Source of the DNA: Nostoc linckia z4
GTDB lineage: Bacteria > Cyanobacteriota > Cyanobacteriia > Cyanobacteriales > Nostocaceae
Direction: 5' to 3'
DNA: 64,000 bases
Assembly: GCF_002608075.1 (NCBI RefSeq)
Contig: NZ_LAHA01000041.1
Location: 17,507-81,506 of the forward strand
Below, in pieces: positions 18,401 to 27,651 of the stretch; the stretch's first letter is position 1; each line of letters opens with the position of its first letter. Position numbers and translations under genes: made by a program. The notes beneath the pieces are model-generated. The model was not told the DNA's origin, ran no database searches, and saw nothing but the letters and a program-made list of their open reading frames with translations.

Positions 18401-19152
18401 TTAACATTGGTTAAATGTTGCGGGTTAGAGCTACCTGTGCCAGAGAAAATATCCTTGACGCGGATAGTACCAGCCTCGGAGCCATCACTTTTCCACAGTT
18501 CATTGCCCCCACTGCTATCGCTGGCAGTGAAATACAGCGTACCATTGACATCGATGAGATTTTGAGGGTTAGAACTACCTGCACCCAAGACGATATCCTG
18601 AACGCGGATAGTACCAGCCTCAGTGCCGTCACTCTTCCACAGTTCGCGACCGCCATTGCTGTCGGTGGCAGTGAAGTATAGCGTGTCGTTGACATTGGTG
18701 AGATTTTGGGGATTAGAGCTACCGACGCCGGAGAAAATATCCTTGACCTGGATAGTACCAGCTTCAGTGCCATCACTCTTCCACAGTTCGCGTCCCCCAT
18801 TGTTGTCAGTGGCACTAAAGTACAGGGTGCCGTTGAGGTTTGTGAGATTTTGGGGATAAGAACTAGCTATGCCAGAGAAGATATCTTTGACCTGGATAGT
18901 ACCAGCTTCAGTGCCATCACTCTTCCACAGTTCATAACCACCACTGTTGTCGATCGCAACGAAGTATAAAGTACCGTTAACATTGGTTATATATTGCGGG
19001 TTAGAGGAAACTCCACCGGTATTGATATCTTTTATCAGGTTAATAGATCCTTCTGCTGCTGCCATAACCCCATGCCTGCTGCTACGTGCTATATGTTCGC
19101 TAACTACAGGGTGTATGAGGTAGGGAGAAATGATTTTCCCCACACCAGACAC
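15466..19152 (-). CDS. Giant ELWxSDGT-repeat protein with cadherin-like domains
   Basis: 1228 residues. From about residue 36 to 898 there are 17 ELW(K/T)SDG(T/S) repeats plus a degenerate last one, each about 48 residues (NPQNLTNVNGTLYFSATD then ELWKSDGTEAGT). They probably form beta-propeller-like modules. Then come a cadherin-like domain (899-998, ending NINDAP), a second Ig/cadherin-like domain (about 1000-1093), and a tail with VLIGGS, a remnant of RTX calcium-binding repeats. The start is a GTG with GAGGGGGG just upstream. No N-terminal signal peptide is seen; secretion by a C-terminal (type I) route is likely from the family. The role, surface or exoprotein, is inference. Confidence 0.85.
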   Translation of the reverse strand: MSGVGKIISPYLIHPVVSEHIARSSRHGVMAAAEGSINLIKDINTGGVSSNPQYITNVNGTLYFVAIDNSGGYELWKSDGTEAGTIQVKDIFSGIASSYPQNLTNLNGTLYFSATDNNGGRELWKSDGTEAGTIQVKDIFSGVGSSNPQNLTNVNDTLYFTATDSNGGRELWKSDGTEAGTIRVQDIVLGAGSSNPQNLIDVNGTLYFTASDSSGGNELWKSDGSEAGTIRVKDIFSGTGSSNPQHLTNVNGTLYFVAYDISGGYELWKSDGTEAGTIRVKDIFSGTGSSNPQNLIDVNGTLYFTATDSTGANELWKSDGTEAGTVRLKNIYFGTGSSNPQNLTNVNGTLYFTATDTTGGWELWKSDGTEAGTFRIKDIFSGTGSSYPQNLTNVNGTLYFSATDDNGGNELWKSDGTEAGTVRVKDIFSGIGSSNPQNLTNVNDTLYFSATDGSGGSELWTSDGTEAGTVRLKDINTTTLSSEPSFLTNVNDTLYFRATDGDGGSELWKSDGTEAGTIRIKDIFSGTGSSNPQNLTDVNGTLYFTATDSTGGNELWKSDGTEAGTVLVKDIFSGIGGSNAQNLTNINGTLYFVATDSTGGRELWKSDGTEAGTILVKDIVSGAGSSNPNFLTNINGTLYFVATDSNGGRELWKSDGTDAGTVLVKDIVPGTGSSYPQKLTNVNDTLYFTATDDNGDNELWKSDGTEAGTILVKDIVSGTGSSNPQNLNNVNGTLYFSATDGNGDNELWKSDGTEAGTIRVKDIFSGIGSSNPQNLTNVNGTLYFVAYDNNVGSELWKSDGTEAGTVLVKDIFSGIGSSNLQNLTNVNGTLYFSATDGNGGNELWKSDGTEAGTVLVKDIFSGIGSSYPNNITYINGKLYFFADNGNTGQELFVLDLNSTPTDLSLSATSVNENVPSNTLIGNLSTNDPDTENTHTYTLVSGTGDTDNNAFTIVGNELHINISPDYETKNSYNIRLRATDEGGLFYEKAIAIAVNNINDAPTLANSILDQTAIKDTSFNFTLPTNTFADVDAGDNLTYSATLENGGPIPCWLTFDGITFSGTPTNNDVGSLNIKVIASDETTTVSDVFALAVLDTSDALFCVGDSITTKELDADTESDSLITGSGNTNLFSDVSNDVLIGGSKQASFDDSDIYTGVNSIITDLNIENDTVYISQPEFILSRPENTSLESSLFQLGTNTTTASDRFIYNQTTDSIFYNFDGVTSTAQIGH

Positions 19153-19250
19153 CCCCCTCTTTACCTGTGCATCATGTAATTTCAGAACTGTTAACCGTCA
19201 ACAGTCAACACTCAACCACCATCTGCTGTTGTTTCTTTTTTGCAGTTCCC

Positions 19251-20231
19251 TTAACGCAAAACCATATTTGGCGATTCAATTCCGACTAATTTGGCGCTCA
19301 GTTCCCACATCCGCTCGCCTTTTTCATCATCGCGGGCTTGGGGAGAAACTTTCTGAACAAAGGACTGACCATCTTTTTTCTGGCGATTTCCCCAACTCCA
19401 ATAAACACCAGATTGATTATATTCAGGATCGGCAACAACAGCAGCAACTCTTTCTCCTGACAACTCCTGAGACACATATCCCCCAGTGATGTACTTTTGG
19501 AACAATGGGAAAAGTTTCTGGAACAGGGGATAATGATTTCGGAATAGTGGTGTTTCGGCAACACATCCCGGATAAAGAGAACTGAAGACAATCTTAGTTG
19601 ACTGGTGGTAGCGCCGATGCAGTTCTCTCATGGTCAACACGTTACAAACCTTGCTGTCTTTGTAGGCTTTAACGGGTTCAAATTTCTTGCCGTCAATCAT
19701 GGAAATTGGGTCTTTAAATCCTGCTGCGAAGCCCTCAAAATTACCCAAGTCTGGACGGGGCGGAATTTTGCCACCCAGTTCGTCTGGGTTATGGGTGACA
19801 GTTCCCAAAATCACCAGTCTGGGCTGTGAAGAAGACTTTTGTAAATCCTCTAGCAAGAGGTTGCACAACAGGAAATGCCCAAGATGATTGGTAGTGACAG
19901 TTAACTCATAACCTTCTGGACTGCGTAATGGTTCTTTTAATAAGGGCATATAAATTGCCGCGTTGCAAACCAAAGCATCCAGAGAGTTACCACTGGCGCG
20001 GAAGTTTTTCACAAACTGTCGAACGCTTTCCAAAGAACCAAGGTCAATGTGTATGCTGGTATAACTGTTGTAAGGAATTCCCACAGCTTGGGCTGCTTGT
20101 TGCGCCTTTGCTAAATCCCGACATGCCAAGATTACGTACCATCCTCTCAGGGCCAGAGCTTTTGCCGCATACAAACCTACCCCCGAAGAGGCACCTGTAA
20201 TTACAACCGTTGACTTCCTATCCTGTGCCAT
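19251..20231 (-). CDS. por: Light-dependent protochlorophyllide reductase
   Basis: 326 residues, the usual length. It is a short-chain dehydrogenase with the NADPH-binding TGASSGVG at residues 12-19, the catalytic Tyr190/Lys194 in YKDSK, and Cys223 in LYPGCVAETPLF. These align with Tyr193, Lys197 and Cys226 of the Synechocystis enzyme, by a constant shift of three. LPOR reduces the C17-C18 double bond of protochlorophyllide in light, at the membrane during chlorophyll synthesis. It is on the same strand as, and 43 bp beyond, the giant kinase gene; whether they share a transcript is unclear. Confidence 0.96.
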   Translation of the reverse strand: MAQDRKSTVVITGASSGVGLYAAKALALRGWYVILACRDLAKAQQAAQAVGIPYNSYTSIHIDLGSLESVRQFVKNFRASGNSLDALVCNAAIYMPLLKEPLRSPEGYELTVTTNHLGHFLLCNLLLEDLQKSSSQPRLVILGTVTHNPDELGGKIPPRPDLGNFEGFAAGFKDPISMIDGKKFEPVKAYKDSKVCNVLTMRELHRRYHQSTKIVFSSLYPGCVAETPLFRNHYPLFQKLFPLFQKYITGGYVSQELSGERVAAVVADPEYNQSGVYWSWGNRQKKDGQSFVQKVSPQARDDEKGERMWELSAKLVGIESPNMVLR

Positions 20232-20274
20232 TCTCTTGAGACTCTATTAATCATCTTTTACTATTTCCAGGATT

Positions 20275-23200
20275 TTACCACCCCCGAACCGGGAGGTAGA
20301 TGGAAAACTCAGTACCTTGTCTTAATTGTGATTGGACTTCCAGGCGGCCAGCATGTTTCTCTACTACAATTTGACGGGCGATGGCTAAGCCTAACCCCGT
20401 TCCTTTACCAACTTCTTTAGTGGTAAACAAGCGATCGAAAATCTTAGATTTGACTTCCTGATTCATGCCTTGACCGTTATCAGCAATGCGAATTTCAACG
20501 GCATTTTCTTCAGATAATAATGCAGTTTGAATTGTAATTTGTTGGGGATGATTTTCTAACTCTTCAAAGGTTATTTGCTGTGCCATTTCATCGAACATAT
20601 CAATGGCATTGGCCAGAATGTTCATAAACACCTGGTTTAGCTGACCGGGGAAGCAATTAATTTCAGGGATGTTGCCGTAATTGCGGATAACTTTAATGGC
20701 AGGGCGATTTTCATTGGCTTTGAGGCGATACTTGAGAATCAACAGGGTACTATCTAAACCTGCGTGCAGGTTGGCGCTGACTTTGTGTTCGGTATCAGCA
20801 CGAGAGAAGGTACGCAGGCTGGTGCTGATACTTTTGATGCGATCGGTGGCACCTTTCATTGAGTCAATTAACTTGGGTAAATCCTCTAACAGAAAGTCCA
20901 GGTCAATCTTTTGGGCTAATTCGACCACCGAAGTAGTAGGCGGTTGCTGTTGCTGATAGGTGTCTAAATACTCACGCAGGTCTTGTACATAATCTTTGGC
21001 ATTATTAATACTGCCGTTAAGAAAGCCCACTGGGTTATTAATTTCGTGAGCAACCCCCGCTACCAAGTTACCCAAAGTCGCCATTTTTTCGTTTTGCACA
21101 ATCTGAAGCTGAGATGCTTCCAGTTGTTGAGCATAGGCTTGGGCTTGTTGATAGAGACGAGCATTTTCCAGTGAAATCGCAGCTTGGGCACAGAGCAGAT
21201 TCAGTAACTCAACGCGATCGCGGGTGAAGGCTGCTGTTGTCAGGTTATTTTCCAGATATACCATACCCAACAATTTGCCTTGTTGCAGAATGGGACTGCA
21301 CAGCAGACTCTTGGGCTGTTGGTTTTGGATATAGGCATCGCTTGTCAATAGCGGCTCTTGCACGGCGTTGCTAATCACAGCAGGCTGCAAACTGCGTTTG
21401 ACTTTTGTTACCAAATTAATGGGCACTACACCGCTATCCACTAGGGACTGGGTTGGATACAAAATCTGCGTTTCGATTTGACCAGATTCCATAAGTTCTG
21501 CCCTAGCCTGAACCGTGAGATTTTGCCCCTCACTTAACATCAAAGCGCACTGCGTAGCACCCAAGGTTTGTATCACCGTCACCAAAAGAGTACCAATTAA
21601 GCGATCGAGTTCAATTTCACTGGAAAGAGTTTGGGAAGCTTTGAGAATAGCAACCAGATCCAGGGAATCAGAAAGACTGGTGGAGGAAACACTAGTGGAG
21701 GTGACAGTTCCAGTGGCAAATACAGTTTCGTCAACAGAAAATGGTGTCTGTGCTTGTTGGAGAATGGGAGCCAAAAGTTGAGGATAGCGAGTTTCCAAGT
21801 CGGCGAGTTTGGCTTTCGCCCCCCAGCGAGCATAGCCATAGTAGGCTTCAATCATGTAAGCTTGGGCGATGCGCTGTTTGTGCCAATCGAGGTAGAATTT
21901 TGCCGCCAGTTCATTGGCTAGGGCTGCTTCTTGAGGGTAGCCATTGGACTTGGCTCCCGCGATCGCCAAATCGTATAGTTCTAAAGCTTCTGTTTTGCAA
22001 TTGAGGAGTTGCTGTTTTTGGGCTTCAACTAAATGATATTTGTGCAAAAAGTTCATGGGAGCATAATCAGCCCATTCTTTTAACTTGGCTTGATTTTCTT
22101 CGATTCGTTGCCATTGCGGCTGTGACTGTGACGGCAATTCACCAGCAATGGCCAGCAGGGTGAGAGAATCATAGAAATATAATAGGGGTTCAACGATATT
22201 GCCCATACCCCCAGCCAAATACTGTCGGGTTTGAATGGCATCGTGTTCTGCTTTGGCCCAGTCTTGGAGCCAGTAATTCAATGTGAAGCGATACAGATAA
22301 AAGTAGCAGAGTCGGTAAAAATCGACTTTTGCCTCAGCCAGGACTTTTTCTTCATAGGCATCCTGGCGTAAGGGAATTTCATTCTCTGACTGACCCAAGA
22401 GAATTTGAGCAGCTTGCCAGTAAGCTAAAACACAGTTTGCTGCTGTGAATTGGTGGAGGTCGCACAATTGTTGGTAATAGGCGTGAATTTGGGGTTCGAG
22501 TTCGGTAAGGGGTTGACCGCACCAATAGGCATTTAAGCAGTACAACTGGGCATCGTAGCCCATAAATTCTAGATTGCCAGTTTCTAGTCCTGCTTGATAG
22601 CCTTCCAGCAGAATCGGCAGCGTTTCTCGTAGATGGATTGTCCAGTGACCAACATACCCCCCCATTAACAAGGCTGTTGCGGCTCGAATATTTTTGGCAT
22701 CTGGCTCTGAAGCCAGTTGATAGCCTAATTGCCCAAACTGGGGTACTTTTGCCATTTCTCCCCACAGTATCCTCAATTGAAAGGCGTAACCAGCGTAGCA
22801 ATAAGCCGAAACTGGACTATTACCAAATTGAATTGACAATTTCACCTGTAACGCCACGATCAGGAAATAGAGCTTTGAGCCTGTCATATAACAGACTGGT
22901 GTCAGCCGAGCCGCATTTTGCATAATAGCTAACTGCTTAGCATCGGTCATTTGCGGCAGATGAATGAATGACTCAATGGAGCCATCGCCAATTAAAACAT
23001 CGATTTCCTGCTTCAAGAGGCGAATATCCTCTAGGGTGGGTTCATCTGGTAGATTCACACCAAGCATTTGAAAGACTGATTGACCGATGGCAATGGCTTC
23101 TAAAAATTGATTGCGGGCTACCAAGGCCTGGATTCTGACTTGATAAACTTGCACTTGTTCTAAAGGCGTTTTTGCATGATGAATCACCGCTTCAATCCAC

Positions 23201-25674
23201 CGATCCATCTGCTGAAAATCGCCAACCAAGAAAGCCACCTCGGCGGCTAAGTCATGCAGACATAGAGTCATTTGGTACTGCCGTTGCCAAGCGTCTGTTC
23301 CTAGTAGTTTTAGCCCCACTGTGGCATATTCACGGGCTGCTTGATAGGCGGTTGAGGCTCTGGCTTTGCGGCAAGCAGTGAGGTTGAGTTGGGCTAGTTC
23401 GTCTTTTTGCTGTTGTGTCTCAACCAGCGTCGTTCCATAGTTCAACTGATTAACGATTTCAAAAATCCGCTCTTCTCTGGCGGTTGGGGAAACTTGTTGC
23501 AGCAGGAGTTGTCCGATTTGGTAATGAGTCGTCTGTTTTTCCTCGTCGGGGATGAGGGAATAGGCGGCTTGCTGGACGCGATCGTGGAGAAAGCGATAGG
23601 AACAGTTAAATGTTGCTGCTTGATTGACTTGTGCCACCTTCAATTCTGACGGCTGATAAAACTTATAGACCTCAGTGATGGGCAAAATCACTCCTTCTTG
23701 CAAGGCTTTCCAGAGGTCGATGGCGGTATCTTCGGGCGATCGCTCATTGACAATGGCTAGGGTAGCCAAATCAAACTGAGCGCCAATGCAAGCCGCCAGT
23801 TTCAAAGCCGTTTGGGTTGCAGCAGGCAATTTTTGTAACTGGAGTGCCATGAACTCCACGACATCATCCGTGAGGGCAAGTAACTTCACCGTTGCCAGGT
23901 CGCACTGCCAATGTCCTGTCTGAAAGTCAAACGTAATATAGCCGTCTTCATGGAGTGCTTTGAGAAATTGGGTGAGGAAGAAGGGATTACCCTTGGTTTT
24001 TTGATACACCAACTCCGTTAGCGGTTGAGCCAGTTCCAAAGGGCAACTGAAGGTATCTGCCGTTAACTGATTTACATCTCCTTGGCTCAGGGGTTCCAGG
24101 ATGAGGGTGTGGAGCCTGGTTTGGGCTTTTTCGATTTCATCGAGCATCAGCATCAACGGGTGAGTCGGGAACACTTCGTTATCCCGATAGGCTCCGATAA
24201 CGAACAGATAACCGCGATTGCGTTCTGTCAGCAGTAGCTTCAGCAAGTTCAGAGAAGCCGAATCAGCCCACTGCAAGTCATCGAGGAAAATCACCAGTGG
24301 ATGTTCTGGGGTGGTGAACACCGTGATGAACTTCTGGAACAGCAAATTGAAACGGTTTTGAGCGGCGCTACCGGAGAGTTCTGGTACTGGGGTTTGTTGA
24401 CCAATTACCTGTTCGAGTTCAGGAATTACCTCAACCAGCACCTGACCATTATCACCAACTGCTGCTAAAATCTTCGCTTTCCACTCAGCTAACTGCGCGT
24501 CATCATTGCTCAGCAGTTGACCCATGAGGTCGCGGAAGGCTTGGACAAAGGCGCTAAAGGGAAGGTTGCGGTTGAATTGGTCGTATTTACCTTTAATAAA
24601 ATAGCCATGCCACCGGACAATAGGCTTATGGACTTCATTGACAACGGCGGTTTTGCCAATGCCGGAAAAACCTGCCACCAGCATCAGTTCGGAAGCTCCA
24701 TTGGCAACTCGCCCAAAAGCATCGAGTAAGATTTGAACTTCTGATTCTCGTCCGTAGAGTTTTTCGGGAATCAAAAAGCGATCGCTGATATCCTGTTCTC
24801 CTAACTCAAACCAGGCATGTTTGCCCACAAGATGATATTCTTCCTGACATCTAATCAGATCGTGCTTGAGACCAAGGGCACTTTGATAGCGGTCTTCGGC
24901 GTTTTTAGCCATCAATTTGCCAATGATTTCACTAAGCATGATGGGCAAATCATGGTTGAGATCGCAAACAGAAAGCGGTTGCTTTGCTAAATGGGCATGA
25001 ACCATTTCCATTGGCTCGTCAGCTTGAAATGGTAACTGTCCTGTAAGCAGTTCAAAAAAGGTAATTCCCAAGGAATAGAAATCGCTGCGATAGTCAATCC
25101 CTCGGTTCATTCGCCCGGTTTGTTCCGGTGAGATGTAGGCTAGGGTGCCTTCTAGAACATTGGGATTTTGAATCTCTTGGGTTTCGCGGGGCAACAGGGA
25201 GGCAATGCTAAAATCAATCAGTTTAATTTGCCCAGTTTCTGGTTGAATCAGAATGTTGGCTGGTTTAATGTCTTTGTGAATAATCCGTTGCTGATAGAGC
25301 TGGTGGAGGATATCGACAATTTGCATGGCAATTGGCCAGAATTGTTCGACTTTTAAAGGGGAAGCCTGGATATAATGACGTAGAGAAATGCCACCGATAT
25401 CTTCCATTACCAAAGCATAGCCATTGGCATAGGGTTCTAGACTAATCGGTTGGACAATACCAGGGATGTTGAGATTTTTAGCGATCGCATACTGATTGCG
25501 AAACTGCACCAACTCGCTGAAGCTGGGATAATCGTGCCGCAGTGTCTTAATCACCACCGGAAATCGCTGCGAGTTTTGCACTCCCCGATAAACAGCCGTC
25601 CTAGAACCTAGATACAGCCGCTCAACCAAGGTATAATTGGAAATGTTTGGGAATTGCTGTGCCAGAGAAGTCAT
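20275..25674 (-). CDS. Hybrid Ser/Thr kinase - AAA ATPase - GAF - histidine kinase
   Basis: 1799 residues. Order: protein kinase (residues 15-280; catalytic HKDIKPAN at 133-140 and DFS in place of DFG at 154-156), an AAA_16-type ATPase (YGRE near 307, Walker A GFSGIGKT 335-342), a long helical TPR-like region (about 650-1320), a GAF domain (about 1350-1490), then a histidine kinase with H-box VAHEINNP (His1543), N-box and G-boxes (DNGQG, GTGLGLAI). This architecture recurs in heterocystous cyanobacteria; some relatives act in nitrogen, stress or heterocyst control. No membrane segment is seen and no response regulator lies beside it, so the phosphoacceptor is unknown. Confidence 0.93.
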   Translation of the reverse strand: MTSLAQQFPNISNYTLVERLYLGSRTAVYRGVQNSQRFPVVIKTLRHDYPSFSELVQFRNQYAIAKNLNIPGIVQPISLEPYANGYALVMEDIGGISLRHYIQASPLKVEQFWPIAMQIVDILHQLYQQRIIHKDIKPANILIQPETGQIKLIDFSIASLLPRETQEIQNPNVLEGTLAYISPEQTGRMNRGIDYRSDFYSLGITFFELLTGQLPFQADEPMEMVHAHLAKQPLSVCDLNHDLPIMLSEIIGKLMAKNAEDRYQSALGLKHDLIRCQEEYHLVGKHAWFELGEQDISDRFLIPEKLYGRESEVQILLDAFGRVANGASELMLVAGFSGIGKTAVVNEVHKPIVRWHGYFIKGKYDQFNRNLPFSAFVQAFRDLMGQLLSNDDAQLAEWKAKILAAVGDNGQVLVEVIPELEQVIGQQTPVPELSGSAAQNRFNLLFQKFITVFTTPEHPLVIFLDDLQWADSASLNLLKLLLTERNRGYLFVIGAYRDNEVFPTHPLMLMLDEIEKAQTRLHTLILEPLSQGDVNQLTADTFSCPLELAQPLTELVYQKTKGNPFFLTQFLKALHEDGYITFDFQTGHWQCDLATVKLLALTDDVVEFMALQLQKLPAATQTALKLAACIGAQFDLATLAIVNERSPEDTAIDLWKALQEGVILPITEVYKFYQPSELKVAQVNQAATFNCSYRFLHDRVQQAAYSLIPDEEKQTTHYQIGQLLLQQVSPTAREERIFEIVNQLNYGTTLVETQQQKDELAQLNLTACRKARASTAYQAAREYATVGLKLLGTDAWQRQYQMTLCLHDLAAEVAFLVGDFQQMDRWIEAVIHHAKTPLEQVQVYQVRIQALVARNQFLEAIAIGQSVFQMLGVNLPDEPTLEDIRLLKQEIDVLIGDGSIESFIHLPQMTDAKQLAIMQNAARLTPVCYMTGSKLYFLIVALQVKLSIQFGNSPVSAYCYAGYAFQLRILWGEMAKVPQFGQLGYQLASEPDAKNIRAATALLMGGYVGHWTIHLRETLPILLEGYQAGLETGNLEFMGYDAQLYCLNAYWCGQPLTELEPQIHAYYQQLCDLHQFTAANCVLAYWQAAQILLGQSENEIPLRQDAYEEKVLAEAKVDFYRLCYFYLYRFTLNYWLQDWAKAEHDAIQTRQYLAGGMGNIVEPLLYFYDSLTLLAIAGELPSQSQPQWQRIEENQAKLKEWADYAPMNFLHKYHLVEAQKQQLLNCKTEALELYDLAIAGAKSNGYPQEAALANELAAKFYLDWHKQRIAQAYMIEAYYGYARWGAKAKLADLETRYPQLLAPILQQAQTPFSVDETVFATGTVTSTSVSSTSLSDSLDLVAILKASQTLSSEIELDRLIGTLLVTVIQTLGATQCALMLSEGQNLTVQARAELMESGQIETQILYPTQSLVDSGVVPINLVTKVKRSLQPAVISNAVQEPLLTSDAYIQNQQPKSLLCSPILQQGKLLGMVYLENNLTTAAFTRDRVELLNLLCAQAAISLENARLYQQAQAYAQQLEASQLQIVQNEKMATLGNLVAGVAHEINNPVGFLNGSINNAKDYVQDLREYLDTYQQQQPPTTSVVELAQKIDLDFLLEDLPKLIDSMKGATDRIKSISTSLRTFSRADTEHKVSANLHAGLDSTLLILKYRLKANENRPAIKVIRNYGNIPEINCFPGQLNQVFMNILANAIDMFDEMAQQITFEELENHPQQITIQTALLSEENAVEIRIADNGQGMNQEVKSKIFDRLFTTKEVGKGTGLGLAIARQIVVEKHAGRLEVQSQLRQGTEFSIYLPVRGW

Positions 25675-26352
25675 AGGTTTAGCAAGAAGGCTTTGATTTT
25701 ACTAGGATTCCCTAAAATGTTACTCAGGTAACAAATACAACAGTTCAGGAACCGAAAAGTTTTGCCATACCTGAATTGTGCATAACTATTGCTTTGTGAA
25801 GAATAGTTGCTAAGTGATTTTTGATTTAAAATTGGCGATTTTAAATATAGCGATCCCCAGTTAAGTGAGGTAGAAATAATATTTTGAAACGCAGAGGGGC
25901 GCAAAGTAAAGCGCAAAGGTGAGGCAGCGCGGTCTTGGGGGTTTCCCCCATGAGCGACTGCCGACGCAGAGATTTGTACCTCAACAGACTAGGAAACGCT
26001 ATAAGTAGAAGTAGTAAATTAAACCTAACTCGACTCGCCAGGTTTCGACACTTCGACAGGCTCAGTGCATGGCTGCGCTCAACCCTCTTGGAATCTTTGG
26101 TTTGCTACTTTGAGGTTGACTTTAGAATTTGGTAAATCTAAAGCTCAACAATAACGCTTGCCAGCATAGTTCCATCGTAGTCTTAACCTACCTTGATACT
26201 CCTCAATAGCTATAACTCCCTTCTGATGGGAATTCTGAGGTTTTTTTGCCATAGCAGTTTCATACCAATTAAAGGCTGAAAATGGCAATTTTTTACTTAT
26301 CTGCTAAATTAAGGAGAATGATTGAACTTAGCTTATAATAAGCTTTTATCAA
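25675..26352. other. 678-bp intergenic region
   Basis: Between the kinase start and the tRNA. It holds a known-looking Nostoc repeat around 25921-25967 with the inverted repeat TGGGGG (25936-25941) / CCCCCA (25945-25950). The rest shows no gene; short frames here have no ribosome site or recognisable product. The kinase promoter should lie at its left end. Confidence 0.5.
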
Positions 26353-26426
26353 TCGGAGCGGCGGGATTTGAACCCACGACCTCCACTACCCCAAAGTGGC
26401 GCGCTACCAAGCTGCGCTACGCCCCG
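26353..26426 (-). tRNA. tRNA-Pro (anticodon GGG)
   Basis: On the minus strand the sequence folds into a full cloverleaf. The acceptor stem is CGGGGCG with CGCTCCG (one G-T pair), discriminator A. The anticodon stem CCACT/AGTGG encloses loop TTGGGGT, giving anticodon GGG, with G37 as usual in tRNA-Pro. The T-loop region is GGGTTCAAATCCC. CCA is not encoded. Confidence 0.97.
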
Positions 26427-26544
26427 TAAAATAATTTTGGATTTCAGATTTTAAATTTTGGATTTTTCCAATTTCAAACCTTGAATCCGTTTATTCACTT
26501 TCGCTATTCTAGCATGTAGGCAAATAAAAGTCTAGATATTAGCT

Positions 26545-26910
26545 TTAAAAAACTTTGAGTATTGCAGTGGCTTGCAGTAAATCTCCGACAGCACAAGCAT
26601 CCCATTTACCTTCAACACATCGCCCTGTATTCAAGATGAAACGTAGGCTGTAGGCGTGGGGATAACCTTCGACCTCCATCCATAATAAATCGCTTTCAGC
26701 TTCACAGGCGATTTTCTCTTCTTCCATTAATTCTGTTGCGAGTTGCTTGATGGTGTCTGCTAGCTGTGCCAACAGGCGGCAAAAATCATTTAATTCGGCT
26801 TCGGTTAACTCAATTGCCCAGTCGTCGGTACCTATTAAACCTTTAAATTCAGGTGCATCGGGGTTCCAGCCAATACGCCACCCAGATCCACTTTTGACAA
26901 CGCGTTGCAT
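26545..26910 (-). CDS. DUF1818 family protein
   Basis: 121 residues. The N-terminus GSGWRIGWNPDAPEFKGLIG, then DDWAIELTEAEL, and the DLLWMEVEGYPHAYSLRFIL segment are typical of DUF1818, a family restricted to cyanobacteria and plastid lineages with no known function. It is acidic and soluble, with no signal peptide, and has the family's usual length. It stands alone between the tRNA and a heptamer-repeat tract that begins at its start codon. Confidence 0.88.
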   Translation of the reverse strand: MQRVVKSGSGWRIGWNPDAPEFKGLIGTDDWAIELTEAELNDFCRLLAQLADTIKQLATELMEEEKIACEAESDLLWMEVEGYPHAYSLRFILNTGRCVEGKWDACAVGDLLQATAILKVF

Positions 26911-26918
26911 AATTTAGT

Positions 26919-26990
26919 GAGGAGTGAGGAGTGAGGAGTGGGGAGTGAGGAGTTTGGAGTTTGGAGTTAGGAGTGAGGAGTTTGGAGTTA
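26919..26990. repeat. Heptamer array (GGAGTGA type)
   Basis: About ten 7-bp units GGAGTGA/GGAGTTT in the spacer upstream of the DUF1818 gene. Related arrays occur at 44431-44589 and 48976-49234. Confidence 0.85.
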
Positions 26991-27016
26991 TTAAATTACA
27001 ACTCTTTACTTTGGTA

Positions 27017-27592
27017 TTATTTAAGTAATTGTGCGCCTCCACCTTGGGGTGGCTGTGGAGTTGTTGAGGTGGTGGGGTCGGCTGTGGTGTTGGGGCGAGG
27101 GGCTGATGTGTTTTGGGTATTAGGATTAAATATATTGACTAAAACTTCCACTAAAGCATTTCGCTGACTGCGAGTTAAACGAGCGATCGCAGCTTTATCG
27201 CCATCTATGGGATTTTCCCGCAGTGTTTCGTTTCCTGGATAGCTACTATCATACATAACTTCATTTGCACCCAGGTAATCAGCCAAAGTCAGTTTCCAAT
27301 CCAAGCGATAAATTGGGGAACGCCCTTTGGTGTAAACATGATATCTAATCAACCGAGTTGCTAGGGTATTGTTTTCAGCAACTTTGCCATTTTCTTTGTT
27401 TATATATTTATTTTCCCGTGGAAAATCTGGCAATTTTTGGTAAACTATTTGCCAAACATCACTAGGCGTGATTGTCTGTGCTATCCCTGGTTGGTTAGTA
27501 AATAAAGTGGAACCCAAAATAATTAAACCCAGCATTAACGCAAATAGTATTGGTGAGTACTGAGTTTTGAGTTTTAAAAGAACTAATTTCAC
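27017..27592 (-). CDS. Exported hypothetical protein
   Basis: 191 residues if it starts at the GTG at 27592; the frame stays open to a TTG at 27643. The start region gives a basic stretch, then a hydrophobic helix (PILFALMLGLIILGSTLF) and a likely cleavage after PGIAQ, so it is probably exported to the periplasm or anchored. The mature part has LATRLIRYHVYTKGRSPIYR and RLDWKLTLADYLGANEVMY, a pattern I have seen only in cyanobacterial hypotheticals. The C-terminus is Pro/Thr-rich and disordered. Function unknown. Confidence 0.7.
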   Translation of the reverse strand: MKLVLLKLKTQYSPILFALMLGLIILGSTLFTNQPGIAQTITPSDVWQIVYQKLPDFPRENKYINKENGKVAENNTLATRLIRYHVYTKGRSPIYRLDWKLTLADYLGANEVMYDSSYPGNETLRENPIDGDKAAIARLTRSQRNALVEVLVNIFNPNTQNTSAPRPNTTADPTTSTTPQPPQGGGAQLLK

Positions 27593-27651
27593 AAAAATTT
27601 TCTCTTTTTCATATAACAATATTTTGGGCGTTGCTGAGTGCAAGTATGAAT

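Noticed and set aside
16565..18859. Several plus-strand frames with SLTRTVPASVPSLFHSS-type repeats
   Set aside because: Antisense to the ELW repeats of the giant protein; the periodicity is that of the real gene.
25671..25916. 81-codon minus-strand frame upstream of the giant kinase
   Set aside because: Overlaps the kinase start and has no recognisable product.
26353..26426. tRNA-Pro as an integration site
   Set aside because: No duplicated tRNA end, integrase or mobile genes nearby.
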